Source: Cinnamomum chago
Lineage: Eukaryota; Streptophyta; Magnoliopsida; Laurales; Lauraceae
Assembly: GCA_038049695.1 (NCBI GenBank)
Contig: CP142451.1
Span: forward strand, 32,472,001 to 32,536,000
Length of the DNA stretch: 64,000 bases
Direction of reading: 5' to 3'
The first letter of the stretch is position 1; the number at the start of each line of letters is the position of its first letter. Below, piece by piece: positions 46,340 through 60,467 of the stretch. The notes under the pieces were generated by a model. That model saw only the letters and a program-made list of their open reading frames with translations, was not told where the DNA came from and did not search any database. Both the position numbers and the translations under genes were made by a program.

Positions 46340-48217
46340 AAAACCAGTAAGAGAGAGGTTGCTGATCTAAGCACTGGAATGGAAGAACTCATGGAAGTTG
46401 TTCTTTCAATTCAAACCAACTTCAACAATTCTTTTCAACAGCTCAAGTTATCCACACCAAATCAACCTACCTTAACAAGTTACATAGGGCAACGGCCTAT
46501 ACGGCTGGACTTCTCTACCTTTGACGACACCGAGGTTGCATTTTTAGAGCACAACAGTTCCAAGGTCTCAATGGCGTTCCTGAAGACAAACTGGTGGATT
46601 TGGCTGCAGCTCACCTTCTTGGAGATGTTATTCCATGGTACTAGTGATGGCCTGAGCTATGGGAAAGCCCACTTAAAGTGCATTCCCCAGAGCCCTGTGC
46701 TCTTGTTTTGGTTTGCCAAAAGATGATGATCTGAAAGGCTCATTAGCTAAGCTGAGTCAAACCACTACTGTTAGAGACTATCAGGCTAAATTCGAACGAC
46801 TCGCAAATCAAAGTCTCATATTGCCTGAACCTTTTCTCATCCATTATTTTATTTCCTGCCTACATGAGGATATCCGAGCTGGTGTGAAGTTATTGAGTCC
46901 TCACACATTGCTACAAGCATACAAAATAGTCAAAACAACAAGAGGAGACCAACAATGTTATTGTCTCTACTGTTTCAAAAAGATAATTCAACAGGTCGCC
47001 CTTCAACCGACCCTCATCACCCAACACCTCCACCACCGCTTCTAAACCCCCCATCCAAATGGACTACCCCTAATCCTTCCACTTCTGCCAATATTCCACC
47101 TGGAGTCCGATGTCTTAGCATTGCGGAATAGCAAGAAAGACGTGCCAAAAACCTTTGTTTCAATTGTGATGAACAATGCCGACTGGGTCATTCGTGTAAA
47201 AAGCCTCAACTTCTGCTCTTAGAAGGTGACGACTGTGCCGCCCCCATTGAAATATCTAAAGATGACAATGAGGAGCCGCCGCCTGTGGAAATCTCCTTTC
47301 ATGCCTTGTGTGGTACCACTCGTCCAAAAACTATTTGCCTCTTGGGGCATATGAAATGACACTCCTTGTTGGTTTTGGTGAATTCGAGCGCCAACCATAA
47401 CTTCCTTCATCCTAAGATTGCCAAACGTTGTGGGCTACAAGTAACACAATCTGAACCAATATCCATTACAGTAGCCAATGGTTTTAAGGAGAGAAGCCCT
47501 GGTCATTGCAATCACATACTATTAACACTGCAAGAACATGTTTTGTATCCCAATTTTCACCTACTACCATTTTGTGGTTATGATGCCGTGGCTGGTGCGA
47601 GTGGCTACTGTCACTTAGATATCTCTTGGGGCTTCAACCATATGACAATGAAGTTCCACCAAGGCACGCAACTAATACTTTTGACTGGACTACACTCTTC
47701 TGTTTCCACAGTGAAGGACTCAAGTGAGTTTCATCAACGCATGTTACAACAACAGCTTGGATTCTACATCCACATCATGCACCTTCAGTCTACCTCGCCT
47801 ACAGTGCAAGATCCAGAGGTATCTTCCTTGCTTCAGCAGTATTCGACCATATTTGTGCAGCCCCATGGGTTGCCTCTTGCGTGATGTCAAGACCACCAAA
47901 TACCATTATTACTAGGCTACTATAACACCAAATGCACGGCCAAATCGATACCCACATTTATAAAAAAAAAAAAAGAAATTGAAGAATTAGTTTAGGAAAT
48001 GTGTGACTCTGGTATTGTACGGCCTAGGACAAGCCCGTTTTCATCTTCGGTTCTCTTAGTGGAAAAAAAAAGATGGCAATTGGAGGATGTGCTTAGATTA
48101 CCGTGTTCTTAATAAAATTATGGTGAATGATAAATATCCAATCCCAGTTATTGATGAACTAGTAGATGAGTTACAAGGTGCTACGGTGTTCTTAAAGCTT
48201 GATTTACGATCCGGATA
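46340..48217 (+). pseudogene. Reina-like element gag to early RT (fossil)
   Basis: Continuation of the gag begun at 29972: MEELMEVVLSIQTNFNNSF, IRLDFSTFDDTE, and LSQTTTVRDYQAKFERLANQ, the Ty3 capsid pattern. Then come a Cys/His knuckle region near 47150 (NLCFNCDEQC...GHSC), protease-like LVLVNSSANHNFLHPKIA (47370), and the start of RT (near 47990-48217, ending KLDLRSGY). A Tekay-type element is inserted right in that RT motif. The reading frame is broken. Confidence 0.75.
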
Positions 48218-49170
48218 TGTTACATTACATCCCGAGTTAATCAAGATTAACTCTAATTAATCGAGATTTAACATGGTTTGAACGTGATTAATCAAATTAA
48301 GAGTGATTAAGGACTAAAATGGATCGAATTAGTTTAATTTGAGGGACTTAGACATAATGGAATGGATTTGAAAGGAATTCACTTAACTGAGTTGAATTTA
48401 CACTCAAATTGATGAAAGTAAGGACTTTTCCGTAAATACGGATTTGTGTGTATTTCGTCGAATACGGTCAAACTTGATATCATCGTGTGTATCTCAATGA
48501 GTACACTAACTTTCATAATATACACCTTTTCCTTTGGCTGCAAATGAAGCAAAGGGACTTTGAATTGACTCAACTTGGAAATATGCATAAGACATAGGGT
48601 TCATATGCAAAATCCATGTGTCATGTGTCAAAGTAATATGCTGCATGTAGTGAAGTGGCTTCATCTCAGCAACCTTGAGGAAATCAGTAGCTTAGCTTCT
48701 TGTTTTCCTCGTTCTTGGTTATCAAGTGTTGAATCAAGGAAATTTCAAAGTATTTTGACAAGGAAGAAGTGATTCCATCTTCTCCATCATCTTCTTCATC
48801 ATTTTTCAAGTGGGTTGTTTGTTTCTTAGAAGTTGGTGTTTGACTCAACTAGAGGTGGACACAAAGGGTTTGTGTTGAATCACAACAAAAAGACAAGTAT
48901 AAGCATTTGTGCATGATTATCTGTTATTGTTGGAACTGTAGATTTCCTTTGAGTAGTTATGGAGGACTTATGAGATGAGTTTGCATAGGGTTTTATGGAA
49001 TTGATTTAATTTATGATTGCTTAATTAACTTAGAATGAATTAATTGATGGAATAGAAGTGCTTTCTGGATGAATGAAAGAGATTGAGGGAACAGGAGGTT
49101 CCAAGTTGTTGTTGCAGGTTGAGATTGAAAGACAGAATTCTGAATGGATTCTGGATCAGTTCTGATGCAG

Positions 49171-49355
49171 CTCGGTCGACCGGCCAAACGTGGATTTGCT
49201 CTCTAGAATCCTGAGCAAAACACTGTTCCTGCATTTCATTTACAACTGCCGGTCGACCGGCTGATGTCTCGGTTGACCGGGCACTCATGGGAGAAGGTCG
49301 ACCTGCGAACTTCTTAGTTCAAGGGGTCGACCGACCAAGGTCTCGGTCGACCGAG
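49171..49355 (+). promoter_or_regulatory. GTCGAC palindrome cluster in the Tekay-like 5' LTR
   Basis: GTCGAC at 49175, 49252, 49297, 49326 and 49346, plus one GTTGAC at about 49272, usually as CGGTCGACCG. The 3' LTR has the matching cluster at about 56551-56725. No certain TATA box was found. The motif is the same as in the unrelated copia-type family A. Confidence 0.65.
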
Positions 49356-50894
49356 CCTTCTAAACATGTCTTGAAGTTTGAAATCTTCTGAATAGTTTAT
49401 CAAATATCATTTGCAGACTAATTATACTACGATTCATAAACCGTTATCTTTGGATAGGAATCCAAAATGAGCTATAGGTAAATCAAAGGTTAACTAACAT
49501 TAATCGTCCGTCAATGCTAACTTCCAAAGCTAATTCATAATTCAGTAATAAATTGTACGAACTTAGCAGAATTTCAAAATTACTTCTGAATTTTAAAACG
49601 ATCGAGCCTATTGAGTGTTTCAAGGCTGTTTAGGTCCTTTACACCTCCATTAGTGTGGATTCAGGGAATTTGAAGGTACAACATCCATATATCTGTAATG
49701 TTCATCGAGAATAACACTTACCTTGAACAACTGGGATTACACTTAAATGGATGGTATTAGTTACTGACTTATTTAATTATTTATTGGATTATATCCGTTA
49801 AATGAAATGAAATGAATCCTTTTTGAGGCATGGGTCATGAATGGTGCGCCCTTCCGCCCTGTGCCAAAGAGGACAATGCTACCCAATGTGAAATAAATTG
49901 ATAATTGAATTGATTAGTGAGTCTGGCACTACATAGTGATTTCTATAAGCTCATTGAGCTGATTCTGCTGCAGCAGATTATTTGGGAGTGTTCCGGAGCT
50001 CCGTGGTGATATCAGTAGTCACTGGCCCGGGCTCTGATATGTCCCACAATAAATGAATTCTTCCGTATGGAAGAGAGAAATCTCTCCTTTGAGGGAGAGA
50101 GATTCCTCTCCTTTGAGGGAGATGGAAATTGAATTGAAATTGAAATGTTATTGTAGTTTGCCAAATAAAGAGACTCTTATTGATTATAAGTTAAAATTGG
50201 AAATAACCAATTTACCAATAAATGAACTGCAATGAATTAAATGTATCCTTAGCATGTTTAATCATGAACTTGTTTATACATTGCTGAATTGTAAAATTCA
50301 TAGTGTTATTGATGGCGTTACAGGCACAGCTACCTTTGCCGGTCCTTCTGAGACCACAGTGCCACCGGAGACGTCCGGTACGGTTCCTCCAGGAGGACTA
50401 GTAGAATGGAAATGAAACTTTGAGTTGAGATGAGATTAAACGTTTCACAATTTTGATCATTGCATTGTATTTAAATATGCAAGTGATGGAGTTGTATATA
50501 GTGTAAAGAACTTTTGGTTTGATACCAGCATTGTATATTTGTGAATATTTCCGCATAATGTATTATTGATATCCCTTGTGAATTTTAATGCGTTGAGATT
50601 CACGGGAGTAAGTATGCGACGCGACTCGGGAATATCTCGGATTTGTCCTAATCTCGGGCTCGGGTCGTGTCATACTTATTGTATGGTATCAGAGATAAGT
50701 GAAAGAAAAGAAATAAGAAATTTAAAATCCTTAGAGTATGTAAGGACGAGATGAGGGAACGAAATTACCAATTAAATCCTATTTATGGATGTGTGATTTC
50801 TTGTTTTCCCAAAATGTGATTTGTTTCACTATATGTGATATTTATATGTGATGGAAGTATATAAATGTCAATTAACTTCTTGTATTGTTTCAGA

Positions 50895-52250
50895 ATGGCA
50901 TCTGGATCAGGAAACGGAGGGAATGACATTCCCGAGTCTAGTGGGAATGAAGGTCCTGCACCTACACCTCCTACTCCTTTAAGTATTGATGTAAGATTCG
51001 CTACTATATTAGAGCAGATGGCTTAAAGCAATGAGGCACAGTTGAATATGCAAGCACAAATTAATGCTCTATTGCAAGTGCAAGCTCAGATGCAAACCCA
51101 GATTCAGACTCCACAGACACCACCAGTTCAGCCACTGCCTAATGTGGGTACTCAGGTGGTAGTTCAATCGAAAGAGAAAGATCCTAATGTTCTTTATGAA
51201 CAATTTAGGAAGAGAGGAGCCATTGAATTTTAGGGTAAAGAAGATGCCTTAGTAGGTGATGAATGGATCCAACACATAGAAGATGTGTTTGACACTATTG
51301 TGTGTACACCAAAGCAGCAGGTTTTACTTGCTTCTTCTATGCTACGTGATGTAGCTAAAGAGTGGTGGAACGGGATGAAAGATACATTACTTGAAATACC
51401 TGCAGCTACTATTTGGGAAACGTTCAGGAAACAGTTTGAGAGAAATTTTGTACCAGAGCATGTTAGACAGAAGAAAGAGTCAGAGTTTCTGAATTTGAAA
51501 CAAGGACACATGACAGTGACAGTTTATGTGCATACATTTATAAAACTGTCTAAGTATGCTACTGAATTGATTGATACTGAAGAAAAGAGAATCAAGAGGT
51601 TCATAAATGGTTTGAACCCAGCTTATAAGAAGATGGTTATGGCTGGACAACAGCCTACCCGATTTGATGATGCAGTAGATAAAGCATACATTGTAGAAGA
51701 AGTTCATAGAGAAGAACAAGATCAAGACTCCACTACAAGTTCTTCTAAAAGGAGTGGTACTCCTTGGATGAGAAAAGGAGGCAAATTCAAGAATGAGAAG
51801 CAGAAATTTGTTGCTAGAGCTGAAGCCAGACCAGTTTGTGAGACATGTGGAAAAACTCACAAAACTGAAGCTTGTTGGAGAAACACTGTGGCATGTTTAA
51901 CTTGTGGTTCTATGGAACACAGAATGGCCTAATGTCCCAGAATGAGAAGAGAGAATCTAGCTCCACAGCAACAACCTCCTTATAGACAGGCAGTAGTTCC
52001 TACTCCACCACAGCAGCAACGTCAATGGAAGCAACGTCAAAGACCACAGCAACCTAGGCAACAGCCACAGCAAAATAAGCCTCAGGTTGTAGGAAAAATC
52101 TATGCTGCGAATAGAGAACAAGCTGAAGTTGCAGCTAATGTGGTGGAAGGTATGATTTATGTTGATCATAGACCTGCGGTTGCATTGTTTGACCCTAGGT
52201 CTACTCATTCATTTGTTGCACCTCTATTTGTTCGTGATATGCAAAAATAG
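50895..52250 (+). pseudogene. Tekay-like element gag and protease start (fossil)
   Basis: Begins MASGSGNGGNDIPESSG. Capsid words: DEWIQHIEDVFDTIVCTPKQ, LASSMLRDVAKEWWNGMK, TIWETFRKQFERNFVPEHVR and RIKRFINGLNPAYKKMV, the Ty3 gag pattern. Two Cys/His knuckle-like motifs follow (CETCGKTHKTEAC and CLTCGSMEHRM), then a Gln/Pro-rich linker and the protease start (ALFDPRSTHSFVAPLF). Confidence 0.85.
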
Positions 52251-52289
52251 ATTGAACAATTACCATATGGTTTTACTGTTACAACACCA

Positions 52290-55200
52290 TTGGGAAGGAA
52301 AGTAGTGTGTGAACTCTATGTACCCCAATGTAGTGTTACAATCGGGGAGGTGTCCCTGCCAGCAAATTTAGTAGTGTTGGCTATGAATGATTTTGATGTG
52401 ATTTTTGGTATGGATTGGCTTTCAAAGTATAGAGCTTGTCTGGATTATTTTTGCAAGGCTATTACTTTTAAAGTAGATGAAGTCGATGCCAGTGTGTTGT
52501 TTAGGGGAACATAGAAAGAGTTTCATACAAGGCTTGTTTCAGCAATAAAGGCTGAAAAATTAATGCAAAATGCAAAGTGGGTGTGAAGGCTACATTGCAA
52601 TCATCACTGAAAAGAAGCCAATGAAGGAATTAGGAGACATTCCTGTAGTCTGTGAATTTCCAGACGTGTTTCCTAAAGAAGTGCCAGGTCTACCTCCAGC
52701 AAGGGAATCGGACTTTACTATAGAGCGTGTGCCGGGTACTGCACCTATCTCTCAGGCACCATATAGAATGGCACCCTCTGAATTGCATGAATTGAAGAAA
52801 CAAATACATGATTTGCTTGATAAAGGTTTTATTAAACCTAGTGTGTCACCATGGGGAGCACCTGTATTGTTTGTGAAGAAGAAAGATGGCACCCTACGCA
52901 TGTGTATCGATTATATGCAACTGAATCAGATAACAATCAAGAACAAATATCCGTTGCCTAGGATTGATGAGTTGTTTGATCAACTCCAGGGTACAGCATA
53001 TTTTCCGAAAATTGATCTCCGATCTGGATACCACCAGATTCGTGTTAGAGATCAAGATGTGCAGAAGACAGCATTCAGGACCCGATATGGGCATTATGAG
53101 TTTCTAGTTATGCCTTTTGGATTAATGAATGCACCTGCAGTGTTTATGGCTTTGATGAACAGAATTTTTGCTACTTATTTAGACCAGTTTGTGGTGATCT
53201 TCATCGATGACATCCTGGTATATTCAAAGTCAGAATAAGAACATTCACATCAGCTGCGAACAACATTGCAATTGTTGAGAGACAATCAGTTGTTTGCAAA
53301 GCTAGAAAAGTGTGATTTCTGGTTGCAGCGGGTGGCATTCTTGGGTCATATCATTACTAGAGAAGGATTGGCAGTGGATCCAGCTAAGATTGAAGCCATT
53401 ACTAGTTGGCAAAGTCCGAAAAATGTTCTAGAAGTGAGAAGTTTCTTAGGATTGGCTGGATACTACAGACGATTTGTGAAAGACTTCTCTAAAATTACAG
53501 CACCGATGACAAAACTGACTCGAAAAAATATTCCATTTGCATGGGATGATGAATGTGAGTCCAATTTTCAAGTGTTAAAACAGAGATTGATCTTAGCCCC
53601 AATCTTGTCATTACCTGATGGAAGAGGAGGATTTGTTGTTTACTCTGATGCTTTAGGTATAGGGTTGGGATGTGTGTTGATGCAAAATGGCAAGGTTATT
53701 GCCTATGGTTCACGGCAGTTAAAAGAACATGAGAAGAATTATGCTATCCATGATCTGGAACTTGCGGCTGTTGTATTTGCTTTGAAGCAATGGAGGCACT
53801 ACCTGTATGGTGAGACATTTGAAGTCCATTGTGATCATAGGAGCTTTCAATATTTGTTTACGCAGAAAGATATAAATTTGAACATCGTTGGTTAGAGCTG
53901 ATCAAAGATTATGATTTTCCATTCACGTATGTACCTGGGAAAGGTAATGTAGTAGCTGATGCTTTGAGTTGCAAATCTGCTAACTTGACATTGCTGATTG
54001 GTGGATGGTATTTGATTGAAGAATTCAGAGATTGGGATGTGTCCATTGATTTGGTGGACAATAGAGTTATGTTTGCAGCAATGTCTGTATTTGAGCCGCT
54101 TCTTATCAAAGATATCAAGGCAAGACAATTTGAAGATCCTGAATTAGTGAAAATCAGGGATAATCTTGCAGCTAGACCAGATTTTGTGTCGGTTGAAGGA
54201 GTTCTCTATTTCAGAGACAGATTATGTGTATCAGCACAAGAAGATTTGAAGCATGCAGTTACGTTCGAAGCTCATCACACTAGATATTCTATGCATCCAG
54301 GAAGTACGAAAATGTATAGAAATCTCAAGGACAGGTTTTGGTGGAATAATATGAAGCGGGAGATAGCAGGTTATGTATCTGCGTGCTTGACCTGTCAGCG
54401 TGTGAAATTTGAGCATAGAAAACCGCCTGGATTACTTCATCCGTTGCATATTCCTCGATGGAAGTGGGTTCATTTGACTATGGACTTTGTATCTGGTTTA
54501 CCCATGACCAGAAGACATCATGGCACCGTCTGGGTGATTGTGGATCGTCTTACGAAGTCTGCACATTTTCTTCCATTCAAAAAGGATATGGGATTCAGTG
54601 AAATGTCCGAGTTGTTTGTGAAGGAAGTGACTAGATTGCATGGAACACCAGTTTCAATTGTATCAGATCAAGACAGTCGGTTTGTTTCTACCTTTTGGCA
54701 ATCATTTCAGAATTCAATGGGTACAAAACTTCGGTTTAGTACTGCATATCATCCACAGACAGATGGACAGTCTGAAAGAACAATTCAGACATTAGAAGAT
54801 TTGTTGCGTGACAGTGTTATGGACTTTGGTAGTAATTAGGATGAACATCTTGCGTTGTGTGAATTTGCATACAACAATAGTAATCACTCCAGCATTGATA
54901 TGGCACCATTTGAAGCATTGTATGGTCGCAGATGTAGGACATTAGTTAGCTGGGAAGAAGTTGGAACTAGGAGTTTCCATGGTCCTACTATCATTGCAGA
55001 AACAGCTGAAAAAGTTCAGAAAGTACAGGACAGATTGAAAGTAGCCCGATCAAGGCAAAAGAGTTATGCTGATAATCGTCAGCGTGATTTGGAGTTTGCA
55101 GTTGATGATTGGGTCTTTTTGAAACCTTCTCCAATGAAAGGTACCATTAGATTTGGGCAGAAAGGAAACCTTTCACCAAGATATATCGGACTTTTCAGAA

Positions 55201-55520
55201 TCAAAAGCAGAATTGGAGATGTGGTTTATCGTCTAGATCTTCCAGTGCAATTCTCCGGTATCCATAATGTATTCCATGTGTCTATGCTTCAAAAATATGT
55301 GGCAGATCCGACTCATATCATTGAATATGATGACATTCAAGTTCAACCGGACATCACATATGTTGAGAAGGTAGTTCAAATTATTGATACCAAGGAGCAA
55401 GTCCTACGTACAAGGATGATCAAATGGGCTAAAGTCCGTTGGGCACATCATGAACCCAATGAAGCCACATGGGAATTGGAAGAACAAATGGCTCGAAAGT
55501 ATCCAGAGCTATTCGTTCAG
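52290..55520 (+). pseudogene. Tekay-like element pol with chromodomain (fossil)
   Basis: Protease rest (FDVIFGMDWLSKYRA). [70 protein letters not shown]. Then [18 protein letters not shown], and RNase H ([37 protein letters not shown]). Integrase: zinc-binding HHTRYSMHPGSTKMY to CLTCQRVK, then the catalytic core (MDFVSGLPMTRR, SDQDSRFVSTFWQSF, YHPQTDGQSERTIQTLEDLL). A chromodomain ends it. All domains of a chromovirus pol are recognisable. The frame is broken. Confidence 0.9.
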
Positions 55521-58024
55521 GTAAGTTTTATTTATGATTTGTTTGTTTTGTTTATGTTTCATTCGGAGGACCGAATGATTCTAAAAGTGTAGGAGAATGT
55601 TACATTACATCCCGAGTTAATCAAGATTAACTCTAATTAATCGAGATTTAACAAGGTTTGAACGTGATTAATCAAATTAAGAGTGATTAAGGACTAAAAT
55701 GGATCGAATTAGTTTAATTTGAGGGACTTAGACATAATGGAATGGATTTGAAAGGAATTCACTTAACTGAGTTGAATTTACACTCAAGTTGATGAAAGTA
55801 AGGACTTTTCCATAAATACGGATTTGTGTGTATTTCGTCGAATACGGTCAAACTTGATATCATCGTGTGTATCTCAATGAGTACACTAACTTTCATAATA
55901 TACACCTTTTCCTTTGGCTGCAAATGAAGCAAAGGGGCTTTGAATTGACTCAACTTGGAAATATGCATAAGACATAGGGTTCATATGCAAAATACATGTG
56001 TCATGTGTCAAAGTAATATGCTGCATGTAGTGAAGTGGCTTCATCTCAGCAACCTTGAGGAAATCAGTAGCTTAGCTTCTTGTTTTCCTCGTTCTTGGTT
56101 ATCAAGTGTTGAATCAAGGAAATTTCAAAGTATTTTGACAAGGAAGAAGTGATTCCATCTTCTCCATCTTCTTCTTCATCATTTTTCAAGTGGGTTGTTT
56201 GTTTTTTAGAAGTTGGTGTTTGACTCAACTAGAGGTGGACACAAAGGGTTTGTGTTGAATCACAACAAAAAGACAAGTATAAGCATTTGTGCATGATTAT
56301 CTGTTATTGTTGGAACTGTAGATTTCCTTTGAGTAGTTATGGAGGACTTATGAGATGAGTTTGCATAGGATTTTATGGAATTGATTTAATTTATGATTGC
56401 TTAATTAACTTAGAATGAATTAATTGATGGAATAGAAGTGCTTTCTGGATGAATGAAAGAGATTGAGGGAACAGGAGGTTCCAAGTTGTTGTTGCAGGTT
56501 GAGATTGAAAGACAGAATTCTGAATGGATTCTGGATCAGTTCTGATGCAGCTCGGTCGACTGGCCAAACGTGGATTTGCTCTCTGGAATCCTGAGCAAAA
56601 CACTGTTCCTGCATTTCATTTACAACTGCCAGTCGACCGGCTGATGTCTCGGTCGACCGGGCACTCATGGGAGAAGGTCGACCTGGCCTTCGCAGGTCGA
56701 CCTAGATCTTAGTTCAATGGGTCGACCGAGCCTTCTAAAAATGTCTTGAAGTTTGAAATCTTCTGAATAGTTTTCTCAAATATCATTTGCAGACTAATTA
56801 TACTACGATTCATAAACTGTTATCTTTGGATAGGAATCCAAAGTGAGCTATAGGTAAATCAAAGGTTAACTAACATTAATCGTCCGTCAATGCTAACTTC
56901 CAAAGCTAATTCATAATTCAGTAATAAATTGTACGAACTTAGCAGGATTTCAAAATTACTTCTGAATTTTAAAACGATCGATCCTATTGAGTGTTTCAAG
57001 GCTGTTTAGGTCCTTTATGCCTCCATTAGTGTGGATTCAAGGAATTTCAAGGTATAACATCCATATATCTATAATGTTCATCGAGAATAACATGTACCTT
57101 GAACAACTGGGATTACACTTGAATGGATGGTATTAGTTACTGACTTATTTAATTGTTTATTGGATTATATCCGTTAAATGAAATGAAATGAATCCTTTTT
57201 TAGGCATGGGTCATGAATGGTGCGCCCTTCCGCCCTGTGCCAAAGAGGACAATGCTACCCAATGTGAAATGAATTGATAATTGAATAGATTAGTGAGTCT
57301 GGCACTACATAGTGATTTCTATAAGCTCATTGAGCTGATTCTGCTGCAGCAGATTATTTGGGAGTGTTCCAGAGCTCCGTGGTGATATCAGTAGTCGCTG
57401 GCCCGGGCTCTGATATGTCCCACAATAAATGAATTCTTCCGTATGGAAGAGAGAAGTCTCTCCTTTGAGGGAGATGGAAATTGAATTGAAATTGAAATGC
57501 TATTGTAGTTTGCTAAATAAAGAGACTCTTATTGATTATAAGTTGAAATTGGAAATAACCAATTTACCAATAAATGAACTGCAATGAATTAAATGTAACC
57601 TTAGCATGTTTAATCATGAACTTGTTTATACATTGCTGAATTGTGAAATTCATAGTGTTATTGATGGCATTACAGGCACAACTGCCCTTGCCGGTCCTTC
57701 TAAGACCACAGCGCCACCGGAGACGTCCGGTACGGTTCCTCCAGGAGGACTAGTAGAATGGAAATGAAACTTTGAGTTGAGATGAGATTAAACGTTTCAC
57801 AATTTTGATCCTTGCATTGTATTTAAATATGCAAGTGATGGAGTTGTATATAGTGTAAAGAACTTTTGGTTTGATACCAGCAATGTATATTTGTGAATAT
57901 TTCCGCATAATGTATTATTGATATCCCTTGTGAATTTTAATGCGTTGAGATTCACGGGAGTAAGTATGCGACGCGACTCGGGAATATCTCGAATTAGTCC
58001 TAATCTCGAGCTCGGGTCGTGTCA

Positions 58025-60467
58025 GGATACAACCAGATAAGGGTGACTGAAGCTAACATATCGAAAACTACTTTCCGCACTCATGATGGCCATTATGAGT
58101 TTCTTGTCATGCCCTTTGGCCTCTCCAATGCACCAGCAACATTTCAAGGCTTAATGAATGAGGTTTTCTAGCCCTTCCTTCGTAAGTTTGTTTTGGTATT
58201 TTTTTTATGATATCCTCATCTACTTCAACACTAGGAAGGAGCATTTGGATCATCTCGAACATGTATTTCAATCATTGCACAAACCTCATTTATTTGTCAA
58301 GAAAGAAAAGTGCTCTTTCACAAACCCTTCGTGGAGTACCTTGGTCATATCATTTCAGCCAAAGCAGTGTAGGTGGATTGTTTAAAATTGAGGGCATGTA
58401 GCATTGGCCTAAAATACCTACCCTCAAGGCACTATGGGGGTTTTTGGGACTCACAGGGTACTATCGAAAGTTCGTCAAGGATTATGGCAAGATCATTGCA
58501 CCATTAACTCAAATGCTGTGTAAAGATTCCTTCAGCTAGTTATCCAAGGTGGGGTTGGCTTTTGAAATCCTCAAAGAAGCTATATACACTATGCTTGCAC
58601 TAGCATTGCCAGGTTTCTCTAAGGAGTTTATCAATGAATGTGGTGCATCAGGTGCCGGTATTGAGGCAATACTTACACAAGGTGCCAACCATTGGCTTAC
58701 CTTAGTAAGTCCCTGACTGAAAAGCACCTAAAGCTTTCGATCTATGATAAGGAAATGCTTGCAATTGTCTTTGCCATATCAAAATGGCATCCTTAATTAT
58801 CTATTGGGCAAACATCTTAAAGTCCTCATGCACATTGAAACATTTCATGGAACAAAGATTAACCACCATGGAGCAACAAAAATGGCTCCCAAAACTCCTT
58901 GGATATGATTACGAAATTCTCTCCCACCAAGGCAAAGACAACAATGTCGTTGATGCTTTTTCCTGGATACAACAATAATCTGAGTTGCTGACCCTACCTA
59001 CTCCACTTTTCACCTCTATGCAAGATATTCTTGATGAATGTTTCAAGGAAGACCGCCTTAACAAAATTACCCAACAACTACTCCTGGACCCCTCTTCAGT
59101 TGCACATTACTCTATACACAATGACATTCTTTGTTACAAGGGCAGTATAGTACTTCTATCGTCCTCTCCATGGTGCATCAAAATCCTACGCGATTTCCAT
59201 GATGGTCCACTTGGGGGGCATTCTAGATTTCCTTCCAAATTACCAACGAATTTCAAGAGATTTTTTTTGGAACGGAATTAAGCAAGCAACAAAGAAGTAT
59301 GCAACTGAATTTGATACTTGCCAACGCATGAAGGCTGAAACAATGGCGCCCCTAGTCTATTGCAACCCTTGTCTATCTCTGTTGAAGTTGGGCTGACATA
59401 TCTATGGATTTTATCGATGGTCTTCCACCATCAAATCATATGTAATCTATCATGGTGGTCAATCGATTCAGTAAGTACGCACATTTCTCACCATTAGCTC
59501 ATCCTTATATAGCATCAAGTGTGGCTAAAACATTTGTTCGTGACATTGTCAGATTGCATGGCCGGCCAAGATCAATCATTAGTGACCGAGACTTTATATT
59601 CATAAGTCGGTTTTGGGAGGCTTTCTTTAAAATGCAGGGCACAAAGTTATACAAAAGCTCAGCTTTATCATCCACAATCAGATGGCTAAACCGAAATTGT
59701 CGACCGCTTTGTCGAATAATAGTTGTGATGTTTTGCTAGACACCATCCCCACCAATGGACAAAGTAGTTGCCTTGGGCAAGATTTTGGTACAATACCTCC
59801 TACCAAAGCTCGCTTAAAATGTCTCCCTTTCAGGTAGTCTATGGTCGTGATCCGCTAACAATTGATGGATATATTCCCGGTACGACAAATGTCCACATGG
59901 TTGATACTGCCCTTTAAGATCGGGATCAGCTCCTTCAAATTTTAAAGGAAAACCTCCTTGCTGCTCAAAATCGAATGAAAATGCAAGCTAACAAGCATCG
60001 CACAGAACGCACATTTGATGTGGGCGACTGGGTATTTCTTAAACTCTAGCCCTATCATCAAGGCTCATTGCGAAAGAATAAGGCTTACAAGCTTCCCCAC
60101 ATTTTTATGTCCCATTCCAAGGCATTGCTCGCATTGGACAAGTTGCTTACAAGGTTGCGCTACTTGCTGAATCAAGAATCCACCCAATTTTCCACGTATC
60201 CCAACTTAAAAGAAAGGTGGCCAATTCAGTCAGTACAAGCCAAACCATCCCTCCCATTGCTGATGTGGAAAATCACTTCTGCCAACCCGTGAAAATCTTG
60301 GACCTTGGCCTATCCAAACACCGCAACCAGGCCATGACTACGCGCTCCTCATTTAGTGGGAAGGCTAGTCTGCAGAGGGAGCAACTTGGGAAGTCTATGA
60401 TGAGTTCGTTGCCCATTTTCCAAACTTCGCGACTTGAGGACAAGTCGAGTAAACAGCCGGGGTGTAA
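58025..60467 (+). pseudogene. Reina-like element RT rest, RNase H, integrase, chromodomain (fossil)
   Basis: Continues the RT motif cut by the Tekay-like element: [42 protein letters not shown]. RNase H-like LSIYDKEMLAIV lies near 58740. Integrase: DTCQRMKAE (about 59320), MVVNRFSKYAHFSPLAHP, IVRLHGRPRSIISDRDFIF and SRFWEAFFKMQGTKL (59450-59660). A chromodomain-like end (ATWEVYDEFVAHFPNF-like, near 60390-60430) is followed by a purine-rich tract before the 3' LTR. It is broken in many places. Confidence 0.75.

Larger units (their letters stand above)
48218..58024 (+). mobile_element. Tekay/Del-like chromovirus (Ty3/gypsy)
   Basis: LTRs 48218-50672 and 55598-58024 (about 2.45 kb), both TGTTACATTACATCCC to TCGGGTCGTGTCA, with a perfect target-site duplication GGATA (48213-48217 and 58025-58029). 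PBS TGGTATCAGAGA is at 50684. Gag starts at 50895. Protease is near 52160-52510, RT at 52570-53240, RNase H to about 53990, integrase 54030-54830 and beyond, and a chromodomain at the C-terminus (about 55370-55520: VVQIIDTKEQVLRTRMI...WAHHEPNEATWE). Order, long LTRs and chromodomain fit Tekay/Del. It is structurally whole but the reading frame is interrupted a handful of times. The LTRs differ by a few percent by eye, so it is fairly young. Confidence 0.9.

Noticed and set aside
47990-48260. A junction between two gypsy RTs read as one chimeric element
   Set aside because: The TG...CA ends with the GGATA duplication at 48213 and 58025 show a clean insertion of one element into another.
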